Positions 8,092 to 17,855 of a stretch of 48,186 nucleotides of DNA are shown piece after piece. Each line of letters opens with the position of its first letter. The first letter of the stretch is position 1. The notes under the pieces were generated by a model. That model saw only the letters and a list, made by a program, of their open reading frames with translations, was not told where the DNA came from and searched no databases. The position numbers and the translations under genes are program-made. Source of the stretch: Vibrio aestivus (GTDB taxonomy: Bacteria; Pseudomonadota; Gammaproteobacteria; Enterobacterales; Vibrionaceae); contig JYJN01000017.1 in assembly GCA_003263845.1 (NCBI GenBank), positions 1 through 48,186 on the forward strand. The letters run 5' to 3'.

Positions 8092-9796
8092 ATGAAGGAA
8101 CTTCTACAGCAATGGTTGGAGCGCGACCCCGACCCAAAAACACGAGAAGAGTTACAAAAACTCGTCGACAAGAATCAACAATCTGAGCTAGAAGACAGAT
8201 TCAAAACTCGCTTAGAGTTTGGTACTGCTGGTCTGCGTGGCAAAGTGGGCTGCGGCTACAACCGAATGAATCGCTTGGTCATTCAAGAGACAGCGACTGG
8301 ATTAGGCCACTACCTTATTGATACGGTCAGCAACGCACGTGAACGCGGTGTCGTGATTGGTTACGACGGCCGCCCTGACTCTAAACAGTTCGCTCACGAT
8401 ACGGCGTCTGTACTGACTGCCTTAGGCATTAAGGTTTACCTCACCTACCAAGTTGCGCCAACACCCGTAGTGGCTTTTGGTATCGAAAAATTCAACGCGG
8501 CCGCCGCTGTGGTTGTCACTGCCAGCCATAACCCACCGGAATACAACGGCTTTAAAGTCTACTGGGAGAATGGCGCGCAGATCATTCCTCCTCATGATTT
8601 AGGCATCGCTGGGGCCATTGATGTGGCCGCGAGTAAGCCAATTCCGCTGATGTCTCTGGATGACGCGCATTCAAAGCAGCTTTTAGAGTGGCTAGAAGCG
8701 GATTACTACCAAGCCTATCGTGAAACTATGAATCAAAGCCCTCTGCTATCGAATCATACTGACCCGAGTGCCATCACCATTGCTTATACAGCAATGCACG
8801 GTGTTGGCGGGAAAATGGCTGAAACTCTATTAAGAGATGCGGGATTTAAACATTTCCACAGCGTGAAAAAGCAACACGAACCTGACGGCACTTTCCCAAC
8901 CGTTAATTTTCCTAACCCTGAAGAAGCAGGGGCAATGGATATGGTCACTGCGCTGGCCGAATCTGTCGATGCGCAACTTGCGTGTGCCAACGACCCAGAC
9001 GCAGACCGCTTTGCAGTTGCCGTTCGCCTGCCGGAAGGGGGCTATCGCATGCTAACCGGTGATCAAGTCGGTGCATTGTTTGGCCAGTATTTACTTGAGC
9101 AAAGTGGCGGACGACCGAAATTGGTCGGTAACACTATTGTGTCGTCTAGCCTGCTAAGCCGCATTGCCAAAGCGCATGGAGCGACTTACTACCAAACGTT
9201 AACGGGTTTTAAATGGCTCACCAACATTGCCATGAACGAGCAATCTGAAGAAACGCCTTTCTTATTTGCCTATGAAGAAGCACTTGGTTACACGGTGGGT
9301 AATGCGGTTTGGGATAAAGATGGCCTATCGGCAATGGTCGCTTTTGCTCAGCTTGCTGCCGAAATTTATAGCAAGGGGCAGACCATCTGGGACAAACTTG
9401 AGTCACTCTATCGCGAACATGGCATGTACGTGAATGCACAACGCAGCATTGCCCTATCGCCAGACTCTCCACCGTTGGGATCAGCTAAGAGCGAAACCAC
9501 CGAAAGAGATTGGCGGGCGCAAAGTCGAAGTCATCGAAGATCTCAAAGCAGGGCTGCGCTTCGATATGACCACAGGCCAAACCGATGCGATTGCTCTACC
9601 ATCAAGTGATGTGTTGATTTATCGCCTCGAAGGGGACGCAAGAGTCATCGTAAGGCCATCGGGCACTGAGCCTAAACTCAAGTGTTACTACGAAGTGATT
9701 GAAGCGTTTGAGCAACACGACTCTTTTGCTTCTGCACAAAAGCAGGCCGATGACGCCATGGCGAAATTGATTGAGGCCCATCAAACCAGCCTATAA
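8092..9796 (+). CDS. Phosphoglucomutase/phosphomannomutase-family phosphohexomutase, frameshifted
   Basis: All four signature loops of the alpha-D-phosphohexomutase superfamily are present: phosphoserine loop TASHNPPEYNG, metal loop DPDADRF, sugar loop YEEALGYTVG and phosphate-binding loop RPSGTEPKLKCYY. The length (about 567 residues once corrected) fits the PGM2-like branch, which interconverts hexose or pentose 1- and 6/5-phosphates. The frame changes between about 9472 and 9482: the first frame drifts into nonsense after SPDSPPLG, while the +1 frame carries DQLRAKPPKEIGG and the last catalytic loop. Removing one base restores 1704 nt. The ATG at 8092 is preferred over that at 8086 because the only Shine-Dalgarno-like AGG (8081-8083) is correctly spaced from 8092. 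A Fur-like box precedes it. Confidence 0.85.
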
Positions 9797-9826
9797 CAAT
9801 CTCATCAATCATACTCAACACTAACG

Positions 9827-9853
9827 AAAGCTCGGAACACTCCGAGCTTTTTT
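9827..9853 (+). terminator. Rho-independent terminator after the phosphohexomutase gene
   Basis: 10-bp perfect stem AAAGCTCGGA / TCCGAGCTTT with loop ACAC and a run of six T. Confidence 0.92.
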
Positions 9854-10022
9854 ATGCCTTTGACTCATGTCAAACGCCGCTATGTTTCTACAACTTAAGG
9901 TAAAAAAATCGAGGTTAAACAGGGTCAATAACCTGTAGAATTACGCTAGTATTGGGCCGCAGCTCACAGGCCCTCTATCCATTTAGGCGCAGTTAAACAC
10001 ATTAGGTTAATGAGAAAACAGC

Positions 10023-10640
10023 ATGGCTCAAGCAAATAGCGTTATTGTACTCGACTTTGAAACCACAGGGCTCTCCCCTAATATGGGCGATCGAGCCATT
10101 GAAATAGGTGCAGTTAAACTAGTAAACGGCGCCGTCGTTGATAGCTTTCAGCAATTAATGAACCCTGGCTTTAGAGTGAGTTCGTTCATTGAAAATTATA
10201 CTGGTATCACCAATGCTATGTTGCGAACCGCCCCAAGCTGCGAAGAAGTAATGGCCTTGTTTGGTGAATTCATTGCAGGCGAAAATCTCATCGCTCATAA
10301 CGCTTCATTTGATAAACGGTTTCTAGATGCAGAATTAGAAAGAGTAAACACCCCTTACTCAGGAGAATTTTCATGCTCGCTTCTAGTTGCAAGACGGCTC
10401 ATTCAAGATGCCCCATCTCATAAGCTAGGTGAACTAGTTCGCCATAAGAATATTGAGCATGACGGCGTTTTTCACCGAGCATTAGCCGATGCACAGATGA
10501 CAGCCAAACTCTGGCTTACAATGATTGAAGATCTAGAGCAGCTCGGTGTCAGCAATCCAAGCTTTGAGTTCATGCAAACCATCAGCCGGACGGCGAAGTC
10601 CAAAGTGGATAAACTACTTTTAAAACAAACCCGCCTTTAG
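10023..10640 (+). CDS. DnaQ-like 3'-5' exonuclease (DEDDh family)
   Basis: 205 residues, a stand-alone exonuclease domain related to DNA polymerase III epsilon. The three Exo motifs are in order: VLDFETTGL (D and E ligands, about residues 10-18), [10 protein letters not shown] (about 93-102) and [10 protein letters not shown] (His and Asp of the DEDDh type, about 150-160). Such proteins remove nucleotides from 3' ends with two metal ions. There is no BRCT domain, polymerase or helicase extension, so a repair or RNA-trimming role cannot be told apart. It is a single gene; the DEAD helicase downstream is 135 bases away with a weak hairpin between. Confidence 0.88.
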   Translation: MAQANSVIVLDFETTGLSPNMGDRAIEIGAVKLVNGAVVDSFQQLMNPGFRVSSFIENYTGITNAMLRTAPSCEEVMALFGEFIAGENLIAHNASFDKRFLDAELERVNTPYSGEFSCSLLVARRLIQDAPSHKLGELVRHKNIEHDGVFHRALADAQMTAKLWLTMIEDLEQLGVSNPSFEFMQTISRTAKSKVDKLLLKQTRL

Positions 10641-10664
10641 CTGAGCCACAAAGAATCGCAATAG

Positions 10665-10683
10665 CCCAGTTCTTCTGGGTTTA
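10665..10683 (+). terminator. Weak terminator between exonuclease and helicase genes
   Basis: 5-bp stem CCCAG / CTGGG with loop TTCTT, followed by TTTAT. The stem is short and the T tract imperfect, so termination is probably partial. Confidence 0.45.
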
Positions 10684-10775
10684 TCGATGACATCAACTCC
10701 ATATCATCTGTGGTAAAGTGCAGACGTTAAATAACACGCAATCCCGAATTACATACAAAGATCAAGACACCAACT

Positions 10776-12005
10776 ATGCCGTTTACTAAGCTATCCCTAA
10801 GCCAAGAACTAATTACCGCGTTACCTAAAACATTTCGCGTGGCGACAGAAATTCAGACTCTAGCCATTCCTGCGATCTTGAATCAAAAGGATATATTGGC
10901 CATTGCTCAGACAGGAAGCGGCAAGACACTGGCTTATGGCTTACCACTCTTAGAACAAATTCTACGCAAACCATCTAATCGCCAAGCTCTGATCCTTGTG
11001 CCTACCCGAGAGCTAGCGTTTCAAGTTAATGATGCCTTGTGCAAAGCGGCTCAACACACCGAAATCCACCCAATTTGTATTTGTGGCGGGGTGGATAAGG
11101 AACTTCAGAAAACGGAGCTAGCAAAAGGCGGCGAAATTATTGTCGCAACACCAGGTCGGCTACTTGAGCTATTCGCTGAAAATGCGATCAAAGCGAACAA
11201 TATCAGTACGTTGGTTCTTGATGAGGCGGATCGAATGTTAGAGATGGGCTTTTGGGCCGACGTTCAACGCATTATTCAGATGCTGCCAGAAAAACGTCAG
11301 ACTCTGATGTTCTCGGCCACTTTTCCTGAACTACTCGAGAACAAAGCAAAAGATCTACTCAAATCTCCGGTATATATTGAGGCGGAAAAAGCCGTCGAAG
11401 ATGAGCAAACAATCGAAGAAAGACTGTATCTGGTCAATAAAGGCAGCAAAACCAAAGCTCTGATCGATCAAATATCCCGTAACGACTGGCGTCAAGTATT
11501 AGTCTTTATCGGTGCCAAAGATAACGCCGATGCACTTTGTAAAAAGCTTAACAAAGCAGGACTTTGCACAGCCGCACTGCATGGCAACAAAGATCAGGCA
11601 GAGAGAGAAGCGACGCTCGAACAGTTTAAGCAACGCAAAATCACTGTACTTATCGCAACGGATTTGCTGGCGCGTGGTATCCATGTGGAGCATTTGCCTG
11701 TCGTCATAAACTTCGAGTTGCCTGCCAGCGCTGAGACTTATGTGCATCGAATCGGACGTACCGCACGAGCGGGACAAAATGGCATCGCGGTTTCTCTGGT
11801 GTGTCATGGTGAAGCAGACTACCTGGCGGCCATTAGAAAAGCCACACAGCGCGATCTCCCATTGAGTGAGTTGGACAATTTCCCGGTCACCGATAAGCCT
11901 TCTACTGGCGAGAACAAACGATCCCCTAGAGACAAACAGGCCAATCGCAGAACCAATAAGAAACGGAGCATTAAGCAGTTTCAAGGCAAAGCTAAGCGTT
12001 CGTGA
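10776..12005 (+). CDS. DEAD-box ATP-dependent RNA helicase (RhlE-like)
   Basis: 409 residues with the complete helicase core: Q motif region (EIQTLAIPAIL), motif I AQTGSGKT (K50), Ia PTRELAFQV, Ib TPGRLLEL, II DEADRMLEMGF, III SATFP, V ATDLLARGIHV and VI HRIGRTARAGQ. A short, basic, Lys/Arg-rich tail (about 375-409) follows, typical of RNA-contact tails. Such helicases remodel RNA in ribosome assembly or mRNA decay and are often cold-induced. RhlE-like is chosen over DeaD or SrmB on size and tail; the exact orthologue is uncertain. It ends 150 bases from a convergent hydrolase gene, with a hairpin between. Confidence 0.92.
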   Translation: MPFTKLSLSQELITALPKTFRVATEIQTLAIPAILNQKDILAIAQTGSGKTLAYGLPLLEQILRKPSNRQALILVPTRELAFQVNDALCKAAQHTEIHPICICGGVDKELQKTELAKGGEIIVATPGRLLELFAENAIKANNISTLVLDEADRMLEMGFWADVQRIIQMLPEKRQTLMFSATFPELLENKAKDLLKSPVYIEAEKAVEDEQTIEERLYLVNKGSKTKALIDQISRNDWRQVLVFIGAKDNADALCKKLNKAGLCTAALHGNKDQAEREATLEQFKQRKITVLIATDLLARGIHVEHLPVVINFELPASAETYVHRIGRTARAGQNGIAVSLVCHGEADYLAAIRKATQRDLPLSELDNFPVTDKPSTGENKRSPRDKQANRRTNKKRSIKQFQGKAKRS

Positions 12006-12088
12006 AAAGGTTTAGGACGAAGGTTTGTTAGTAGTTTTGCCGTTTTCATATTTACCCCTTTATCCAATATGTTAGCTCTTCACAACGA

Positions 12089-12116
12089 AAATCATGCCAC
12101 ATAGGTGGCATGATTT
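12089..12116. terminator. Hairpin between convergent helicase and hydrolase genes
   Basis: Perfect 12-bp stem AAATCATGCCAC / GTGGCATGATTT with loop ATAG. The flanks give a short T run on each strand, the better one on the minus strand, so it probably serves both genes. Confidence 0.75.
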
Positions 12117-12155
12117 GGTCTAATTCTACGAACACTGATGGCTTAGGTTTTATTA

Positions 12156-13217
12156 CTACTTCACCAAATGTCCATAAAAAAAATCACTCAAGGCCTGATA
12201 ATGCTCTTCAGATTCAGGAGAACCAAAGGCTACAGCGTAGTCTGCGTGAGACTGGCCTTCATAGACATTAAGCTCTGCTTCGGCACCTGCTCGCTTAAGT
12301 TCACGATGCGTACGTACAGTGTCGCTCAACAATAAGTCACGCGTACCAGTGATCAAATACGTTGGCGGAAAGTTATCAAAAGAACCGTTAATTGGCGATA
12401 CCATAGAATCACTTAACTCCAGATCTCCCACGTAAACATCGACCATGGCAGAAGACATCCCACGCCAACTACCTAGTATGTGGTCTAACCCTTCATTAAT
12501 ATAACGACTGTCCCCCGTCATAGTCATATCCACACCTGGTGTACCTACATAAAGCGCGGCTGGTACAGGGGACGAATGTTCATTGAGTTCCTGTACCACT
12601 GCAAGCGTTAATGCTCCTCCAGCAGATGTCCCCCCATTACCATAGAATTTTCAGAGCGTGTTTTTAGCAACTCATTCCAAACTTTGACGATGTCATTACG
12701 ACTTGCCGGTGCTGGAGCGTCAATCGATTTGGTGTAGTCGATCGCTAGCGCAGGAATTTTCATCTTTGAGGCAATAATTGTTGCTTCTGATGTCGATGCC
12801 AGACCGCTATTCAACATATATGCACCACCTTGAACGGCAACGTAGAGCTTGTCTTTCAGTTCTGGAGCAATAGCATTTGGAGTTACCCAATACACATCAA
12901 CTCCACCAATAGAATCTTCTTTAATCGTTACATTTAGCGTTTCAGCTAATGACTGCGCTCGTTCGCTGGCTGGTTTATCACGAGCGTCAATGAAAGCACG
13001 CCATTCTAATTCGGTTTCAGGCAAGCCCTGCTGTAACGCCTCTACATCAGGTGCAGGAAAGCTTTTTGAGAACTCGTAAAACTCTGGACTAACCGCCGTA
13101 GTTAGAGGTACAGGTTGCGATGAGAGAGATAGCGCATTTTTTATCTGTGTTTGCCATTGCATTAGTACTAAAGAAGCTTGCCGCGACAAAAGAAAGGATA
13201 AGAGTACGTGGATTCAT
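12156..13217 (-). CDS. Exported alpha/beta hydrolase (HSL/esterase type), two frameshifts
   Basis: Three reading frames join into one protein of about 353 residues. The ATG at 13217 opens a Sec signal peptide (MNPRTLILSFVAASFFSTNAMA), seen only after correcting the first break, an A6 run in the coding strand (13137-13142 on the plus strand) that should be A5. A second break at C6 (12630-12635) needs one more C to restore the nucleophile elbow GGTSAGG. The lid motif is VQGGAY instead of the usual HGGG, so the first oxyanion residue is changed. A catalytic Asp (GTRDLLLSD) and His (GQSHADY) follow. It is probably a periplasmic or secreted carboxylesterase. It is divergent from the LysR gene at 13520, a likely regulator. 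Confidence 0.8.
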
Positions 13218-13519
13218 TTTATGACCTACTTAGCTTGATTTATAAAGCACTCCTTGCTGCGATGAAAATAATATAATCAAACTGAATGAATAAATGTACG
13301 AATTAGAGAAATTCATTTTTGAAGGATAAACCTGAATTGATCACGTGCCCCGACTCTCATTTTAGGTAAGTTAGCAAAAAGAAAAAAACAAGCTTTAGTA
13401 TTTGATAAGCTAACATTGCGAGTAGTAGTAACTTAGCAGCATATTCCTAACTCTCATGCAGTTATAACTAAATCGACAAGGTTTATTTAATCAAACTTTA
13501 TCTACATAGCGAGCCTAAT
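13218..13519. promoter_or_regulatory. Divergent promoter region between the exported hydrolase and a LysR gene
   Basis: 302 bases, AT-rich, containing promoters in both directions. LysR proteins typically bind such shared regions through T-N11-A sites, but no single site stands out. The stretch 13380-13440 has A-rich runs. No gene is visible. Confidence 0.45.
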
Positions 13520-14452
13520 ATGAAGAACAAACTGCAAGAGCTTGACTTAAACTTATTGAAACTACTTAAAACTGTGGTGGAAACACGCAATACTCACGCC
13601 GCAGCAGACAAGCTAGGGATTTCACAAACCAGTGTGAGTCGTGGCCTAGCAAAGCTTCGTGATGTGTTTGGTGAACAGCTGTTTATTCGTAAAGCGCATG
13701 GGGTTGAGCCTTCCGAATTAGCTGAAAAGTTGGCGGAAGCGAGCGACTTGATGTTAAGGCCGTTAATCAAGGTAGTTGAGTCTTACCAAAATTTTGACCC
13801 AGTCGAGTTTAATGGCGACGTTAAAATTGCCATGAATATTTTCTTTTTGGAGCTGCACGGAGAAGGCATTTTTAACGCGTTGCGTGGTCAGTTCCCAAAT
13901 GCCAACTTCAGCATGGTCTACTGGCAAGAACACTCACTTACAGAAGTTCTTAACGGTGACATTGACTACTTAATTCATTTTGAAGGCTACCCACTCCCTC
14001 AGGAGATATACAGCCACACTCTCGAAGAAGTTGAGTTTTGTCTCGTAGCGAGAAAAAATCACCCGGTATTGAGCCAAAGTTCAGAATGGGCATCAATTAA
14101 CCATTTGCCATTGGCGCGTGTAATTATTGATGGGATAAACTCAAAACGCTCTCCCGTTGAAGAAGTTTATCTTGCCAAAGGTTTTCAGCCACGAATTTCT
14201 TTGACGACGCATAGTGTTCGTGTTCTAACCAATAAACTAAGCACTTCTGATGCAATTATGTTTGGTAGCCAATATATGACTTCATTTGATCAGCGGTTGG
14301 CCAGCTACCCACTACCAGAGCTGCCTAAACAGATGAGAAAGATCAGCGTTTGTGGTGGCTATTTACAGTCAAAGCGTGGTTACCCACTCAATCAGCACCT
14401 TCACCAAATCATCCAGTCTTATTTTGATAATCTTGCACTCCCTGAGGTTTAA
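13520..14452 (+). CDS. LysR-family transcriptional regulator (paralogue of the gene at 28028)
   Basis: 310 residues with an N-terminal winged helix-turn-helix (LDLNLLKLLKTVVETRNT, then AAADKLGISQTSVSRGLAKLR, about residues 8-50) and a two-lobed effector-binding domain (about 90-300). It is strikingly similar throughout to the LysR protein encoded at 28028-28959: both carry FIRKAHGVEPSELAEKLAEA and a GYPLNQ.LHQ C-terminus. Just downstream lies the ruin of a DUF2860-like gene, matching the intact one near the paralogue. Its targets may be the divergent exported hydrolase or that lost neighbour. The effector is unknown. Confidence 0.92.
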   Translation: MKNKLQELDLNLLKLLKTVVETRNTHAAADKLGISQTSVSRGLAKLRDVFGEQLFIRKAHGVEPSELAEKLAEASDLMLRPLIKVVESYQNFDPVEFNGDVKIAMNIFFLELHGEGIFNALRGQFPNANFSMVYWQEHSLTEVLNGDIDYLIHFEGYPLPQEIYSHTLEEVEFCLVARKNHPVLSQSSEWASINHLPLARVIIDGINSKRSPVEEVYLAKGFQPRISLTTHSVRVLTNKLSTSDAIMFGSQYMTSFDQRLASYPLPELPKQMRKISVCGGYLQSKRGYPLNQHLHQIIQSYFDNLALPEV

Positions 14453-14514
14453 GCTAGATATGGAAAAATGCATTTCTCTAATTCATAGCTCGCACATGTT
14501 GATAATAATGACCA

Positions 14515-14905
14515 ATGAATAAGAAAACTTTTTGTCTTACTACTACCTATTTTTGTTAGCTCTGCTCATGCATTTGATACTTCACGCTTCAGTGGTGAGA
14601 TCTCTTTAATGGTTCAATATCTGTTAACCACCTCTGAGCACAATGGCGCACCTATACTAGATTTCAAGTTCACTACTTTGAACTGAACAAATATGTGGCT
14701 CTGATGATAGAAGTGAAATGCTAAAGAGTGAAAGTTATTGGCAGCTTCTCAACACCGCCCGTCAGCCATGAGGAAAAGTACTGTGATTCCAGTGGCATGA
14801 TCTGCCACTGAGTAATGACGTTAACATCGGATGGGACACTTTCGTGTTTGAACGAGCTAGCTGTAACGGTTTTGGACAGCAATGAGTTCCAGAGAACCAA
14901 GTATT
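14515..14905 (+). pseudogene. Decayed DUF2860-like outer-membrane protein gene
   Basis: After removing one A from the AAAA run at about 14521-14524, the ATG at 14515 opens MNKKLFVLLLPIFVSSAHA, a signal peptide, then AFDTSRFSGEIS. This matches AFDSSRLSGEII of the intact DUF2860-like protein at 26978. The frame then stops near 14685. Further on, around 14820-14880, NIGWDTFVFERASCNG echoes the C-terminal NIIGLENWDFVSFAGVNY of the intact copy. The middle of the gene is missing, so unlike the other broken genes here this cannot be mended by one base. It is a genuine remnant, downstream of the LysR gene that probably once controlled it. Confidence 0.65.
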
Positions 14906-15083
14906 AGCAAATCACGAATTAGCATAAATATGGACAGTCACTAAGCTCACTGTCCAGTATTGATGGTGCACGTCACTGTCTTACTTTTACACAAATCTGA
15001 CATTGATGAATGCCATAAGCTATCGATACAAACATCAATTTACTGTATCATTACATCCGTATTTATACTTATTAGGATTTTCT

Positions 15084-15287
15084 ATGTTGATTCATGAATT
15101 TTCGAATAAGGGCGTTACCGCTGAGAATGTAATTTTAGCTCAAGCAATACTAGCAGGGACTGCTCAAGGTGATAAAAGTAAAGCACAGCGCTTTATGACT
15201 TTTGTAAATGAAATTCCCGATGCACCGACTGTGAAAAGCCTGGTTCCACGCTTTAGTCAATTTATGAAGCGCTTCAAAGCCAGTTGA
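15084..15287 (+). CDS. Small hypothetical protein
   Basis: 67 residues from the ATG at 15084, preferred over upstream starts because AGGA at 15075 is well spaced from it and the codons before it are not protein-like. The protein (MLIHEFSNKGVTAENVILAQ..., ending RFKAS) is soluble, probably helical, and basic at the C-terminus. No signal peptide, membrane segment or recognised motif is seen. It lies alone in an AT-rich, gene-poor stretch next to a decayed gene, so acquisition by transfer is possible. Function unknown. Confidence 0.5.
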   Translation: MLIHEFSNKGVTAENVILAQAILAGTAQGDKSKAQRFMTFVNEIPDAPTVKSLVPRFSQFMKRFKAS

Positions 15288-15540
15288 CATTCAGAATACG
15301 TTACACAGGGATGTGTAATTAAGATCACCAATCCCCGCTCTAACCACTACCTACTTCTTAACTCTATCTGACTCTATGCTCCCTCTATATCTAGCCATTG
15401 TTGTCTGAGGACAATAGAGTTTGATCATTTTTAAAAACGTTTTTGGACACATTTCGCGTTACAATTTCTGGTCGGTTGGTAGCCTTCGGGTAAGATCAAA
15501 TAGGGTAAAAGGAAAGACTTGACCCCATCTCCATTCCCTT

Positions 15541-15572
15541 GTCTTTAAACCAATCTGGTTTGGTTTAAAGAC
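15541..15572. terminator. Hairpin at the end of the MltR-like gene
   Basis: Perfect 12-bp inverted repeat GTCTTTAAACCA / TGGTTTAAAGAC with an 8-base loop. It overlaps the last codons and stop of the minus-strand gene. The AT-rich stem lacks a clear T run, so a structural or processing role is as likely as termination. Confidence 0.5.
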
Positions 15573-16123
15573 TTCGCCTCAAGGATTGCGATAGTGAATG
15601 CGAAGAATTGGTCGAACATTGGCCTAATATGCTCACCATCTTTAATTGCCGATTGAAACTTTGTTGTATTGCTTTTGTACGAATTACTGATGTGCAATTT
15701 CACTAACTCTTCGACAGGTCCTTTCAACCCTTGCTCTTTAGCCATAATGCTATTTATGCGATCTCTAAATCTTAGGTCATTTAGGCTATTAGCCTCTATT
15801 TTATGAGCAAATTCATTTCTGAGCTTTTTAAACAAGTTCAGTAATTCTTTTTCGTTCTTTTCTAATAGACCTAAACGATACGCCATCTCAATTCTCGCAG
15901 AAAAAGTTCCTAATGGAGCTAGACCATCTGAAAAAAGTGGGTCTGTATTATGATTTGAAGGTTCTTTTAATACAGACGTGATAAGCTCTTTTAATGCTGA
16001 TTCAAACATAGAAGCTGCGACTAAAACTGCACCTCTGTCACTTTCCTCTCGGATGATTTTCAGGTTTTTTCCATACTGGTCTACAAAGTATCGAAGATCA
16101 TCACGTAATACGTAGTCACTCAT
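15545..16123 (-). CDS. MltR-like family protein
   Basis: 192 residues, all helical by composition, with no membrane segments. The central stretch RGAVLVAASMFESALKELI, then GLAPLGTFSARIEMAYRLGLL and KKLRNEFAHKI, is the hallmark of the MltR/YggD family and related DUF4145-like proteins. MltR itself acts with the mannitol operon in enterobacteria. Here no mannitol genes are near, so a role in mannitol control is not supported. The RNxFAH motif also recalls HEPN-type helical proteins, some of which are RNases in toxin or defence systems. The family call is fairly good; the function is open. Confidence 0.65.
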   Translation of the reverse strand: MSDYVLRDDLRYFVDQYGKNLKIIREESDRGAVLVAASMFESALKELITSVLKEPSNHNTDPLFSDGLAPLGTFSARIEMAYRLGLLEKNEKELLNLFKKLRNEFAHKIEANSLNDLRFRDRINSIMAKEQGLKGPVEELVKLHISNSYKSNTTKFQSAIKDGEHIRPMFDQFFAFTIAILEAKSLNQTRLV

Positions 16124-16357
16124 CTGAATTCGTCCTTTGGTAAACTACAACTAAGCCAACACAAATTCCAAAGACAGTCGGCAGTCGTTTTATCACAACC
16201 GTAAGTATTTTTGATGAGTCTACTTTACAAGGATGAAGAAAACTAAGTCAAATTGCCTACTTGTAAAGTGGATAAATTTTTAGGGGAACACGCTTGGGGG
16301 CAAACTGAGCTTACTAAAAGTAGATTAGAAATACCCATAGAACGACTAAACGAGCGT

Positions 16358-16738
16358 TTAACCGCCCTGACTAGTAGGCCAGTAAAGAGCTAGATTCCCA
16401 CTACAAACCCGACTCACCCTCATTAGTCGTCGCACTATCGATGACTTTTTTATGTCGTAACTGATTTGCTTATCTACGTGTTTGAGTTGGACACCAACCT
16501 TGCTAAACGCCTTTTGGATAGTTGTGGAAACATGTCGCTGACCTTCCCCCAGCAAAAAGTGCTCTCTATCTTGATTCGTTTCAAATACGCAGACGATGTT
16601 TAAACTCTGTGGAAAAGAAGTGTATTTAACCGTATGAGTCACCCAAAGAAATCCATCGTAGTCTTTTAACGTACCTTCACAAACATCAGTTAACACTTCT
16701 CTGATTTGATTTTCGATTTTTTTATCTGTTTTTCGCAT
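16358..16738 (-). CDS. Conserved hypothetical protein, possible 3' frameshift
   Basis: 126 residues as read (MRKTDKKIENQIREVLTDVCEGTLKD...). The first 95 residues resemble a short Vibrio protein often auto-labelled 'Fis family regulator', though no helix-turn-helix is evident; this is from memory of the pattern. The last 30 residues look unlike the rest. They follow an A6 run in the coding strand (about 16446-16451 on the plus strand), and adding one A would give a shorter acidic tail ending ...TNEGESGL. The true C-terminus is thus uncertain. It may be a cytoplasmic protein of unknown role, with no operon partners. Confidence 0.6.
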   Translation of the reverse strand: MRKTDKKIENQIREVLTDVCEGTLKDYDGFLWVTHTVKYTSFPQSLNIVCVFETNQDREHFLLGEGQRHVSTTIQKAFSKVGVQLKHVDKQISYDIKKSSIVRRLMRVSRVCSGNLALYWPTSQGG

Positions 16739-16978
16739 AGAGCAAACTTCCTATTTAACCCTTTTGGCATTAGTTTCAGTCAACACTGTCTTAAACGATA
16801 TTGGGCACTGTGGCTTCTTGAAATGCAAACTATTTCTCGCAATCCTTTTTGCCCAAGTTTCCCTAGACAAGCAGGAGTTAATACTTGCATCCAAAATACT
16901 GAGTTCTACCACGGTTTGTAGGTACAAACATTCGCTAAACTTCCCAGTTACAGTGCACTTAATAAACGAGTAACTTCA

Positions 16979-17755
16979 ATGTTAGAACCAAAAACTTTGC
17001 TTAATCGGCTAGATGCTATAGGCAACATGCTCAGCCGAACCAATCAATGCCATGCCTTACTCGGCCTTGGTAGCGTAGGGAATGAAACTGACCGCTTGGA
17101 TGCATACAGTGACCTTGATTTCTTTGTCATTGCCAAGAGTGGCTTTAAGCAATGTTTGATTGAAAATCTCGACTGGCTGAGTCAAATTAATGAATTGGAT
17201 TACGTGTTTCGTAATACGGTAGACGGGTATAAAGTGTTGTATCAAGACGGTATTTTTTGCGAATTCGCTGTCTTTGAGCCAAATGAACTCGCTGGTATTC
17301 CTTTTTCGGCAGGGCGAATCGTTTGGCAAGAAGAGGAGTTCGATTCATCCATTTGCCAACCTAGCCTAAGCCGTTCAGCTGCACCGAATCCTAACCCTGA
17401 TATAGAGTGGCAAATTGGAGAGGCGCTAACCAATCTTTACGTTGGAATGGGTCGCGAAAGGCGTGGCGAAAAACTATCGGCAACCCGCTTCATTCAAAAC
17501 TTTGCGTTGGATAGGCTTATCGATGTCGTTAGATTGCAAGATAAGGCATCACCAGTAAGGGCCGACCCTTTTATGCCCGATCGTAGAATCGAAGCTCGAT
17601 TCCCTTCTTTTGCATCCCATATGACGGACTTTGTTCAAGGCTACGACAAAAATGCTGAATCAGCACTTGCCCAGCTCAACTACCTAGAGAAGCACTTCGA
17701 TGTTAATGCCTCGATGGCTGATGCCATAAGACGGCTATGTGCCAGCATAGTTTAG
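16979..17755 (+). CDS. Nucleotidyltransferase-domain protein
   Basis: 258 residues. The N-terminal part has the DNA-polymerase-beta-type nucleotidyltransferase signature: GLGSVGNETDRLDAYSDLDFFVI (about residues 23-45), i.e. the GS motif followed by the paired Asp of DxD (SDLDF). The third Asp-type position is probably E81 or D87 (CEFAVFEP region). The helical C-terminal half resembles the accessory domain of aminoglycoside-adenylyltransferase-like proteins. It may transfer an AMP or UMP group to a small molecule or protein, or be a HEPN/MNT-like relative; no antitoxin or toxin partner is adjacent. The substrate is unknown. Confidence 0.7.
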   Translation: MLEPKTLLNRLDAIGNMLSRTNQCHALLGLGSVGNETDRLDAYSDLDFFVIAKSGFKQCLIENLDWLSQINELDYVFRNTVDGYKVLYQDGIFCEFAVFEPNELAGIPFSAGRIVWQEEEFDSSICQPSLSRSAAPNPNPDIEWQIGEALTNLYVGMGRERRGEKLSATRFIQNFALDRLIDVVRLQDKASPVRADPFMPDRRIEARFPSFASHMTDFVQGYDKNAESALAQLNYLEKHFDVNASMADAIRRLCASIV

Positions 17756-17855
17756 CTCACAGGCTTTAAGCCAATCCCTAAAAATACCCCTCGCATAAGA
17801 GGGTATTGGGCGTGTATGACAGTTTTATTCAAGCTTGAGCCCATTAGCCACTGAT

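Noticed and set aside
16706..16973. Two overlapping plus-strand open frames in front of the nucleotidyltransferase gene
   Set aside because: They overlap each other in different frames and the start of the divergent hypothetical gene; neither has a ribosome-binding site or a known motif.
15000..17000. Possible superintegron cassettes (run of small hypothetical genes)
   Set aside because: No attC/VCR-like imperfect inverted repeats with GTTRRRY cores are seen between the genes, and orientations are mixed.
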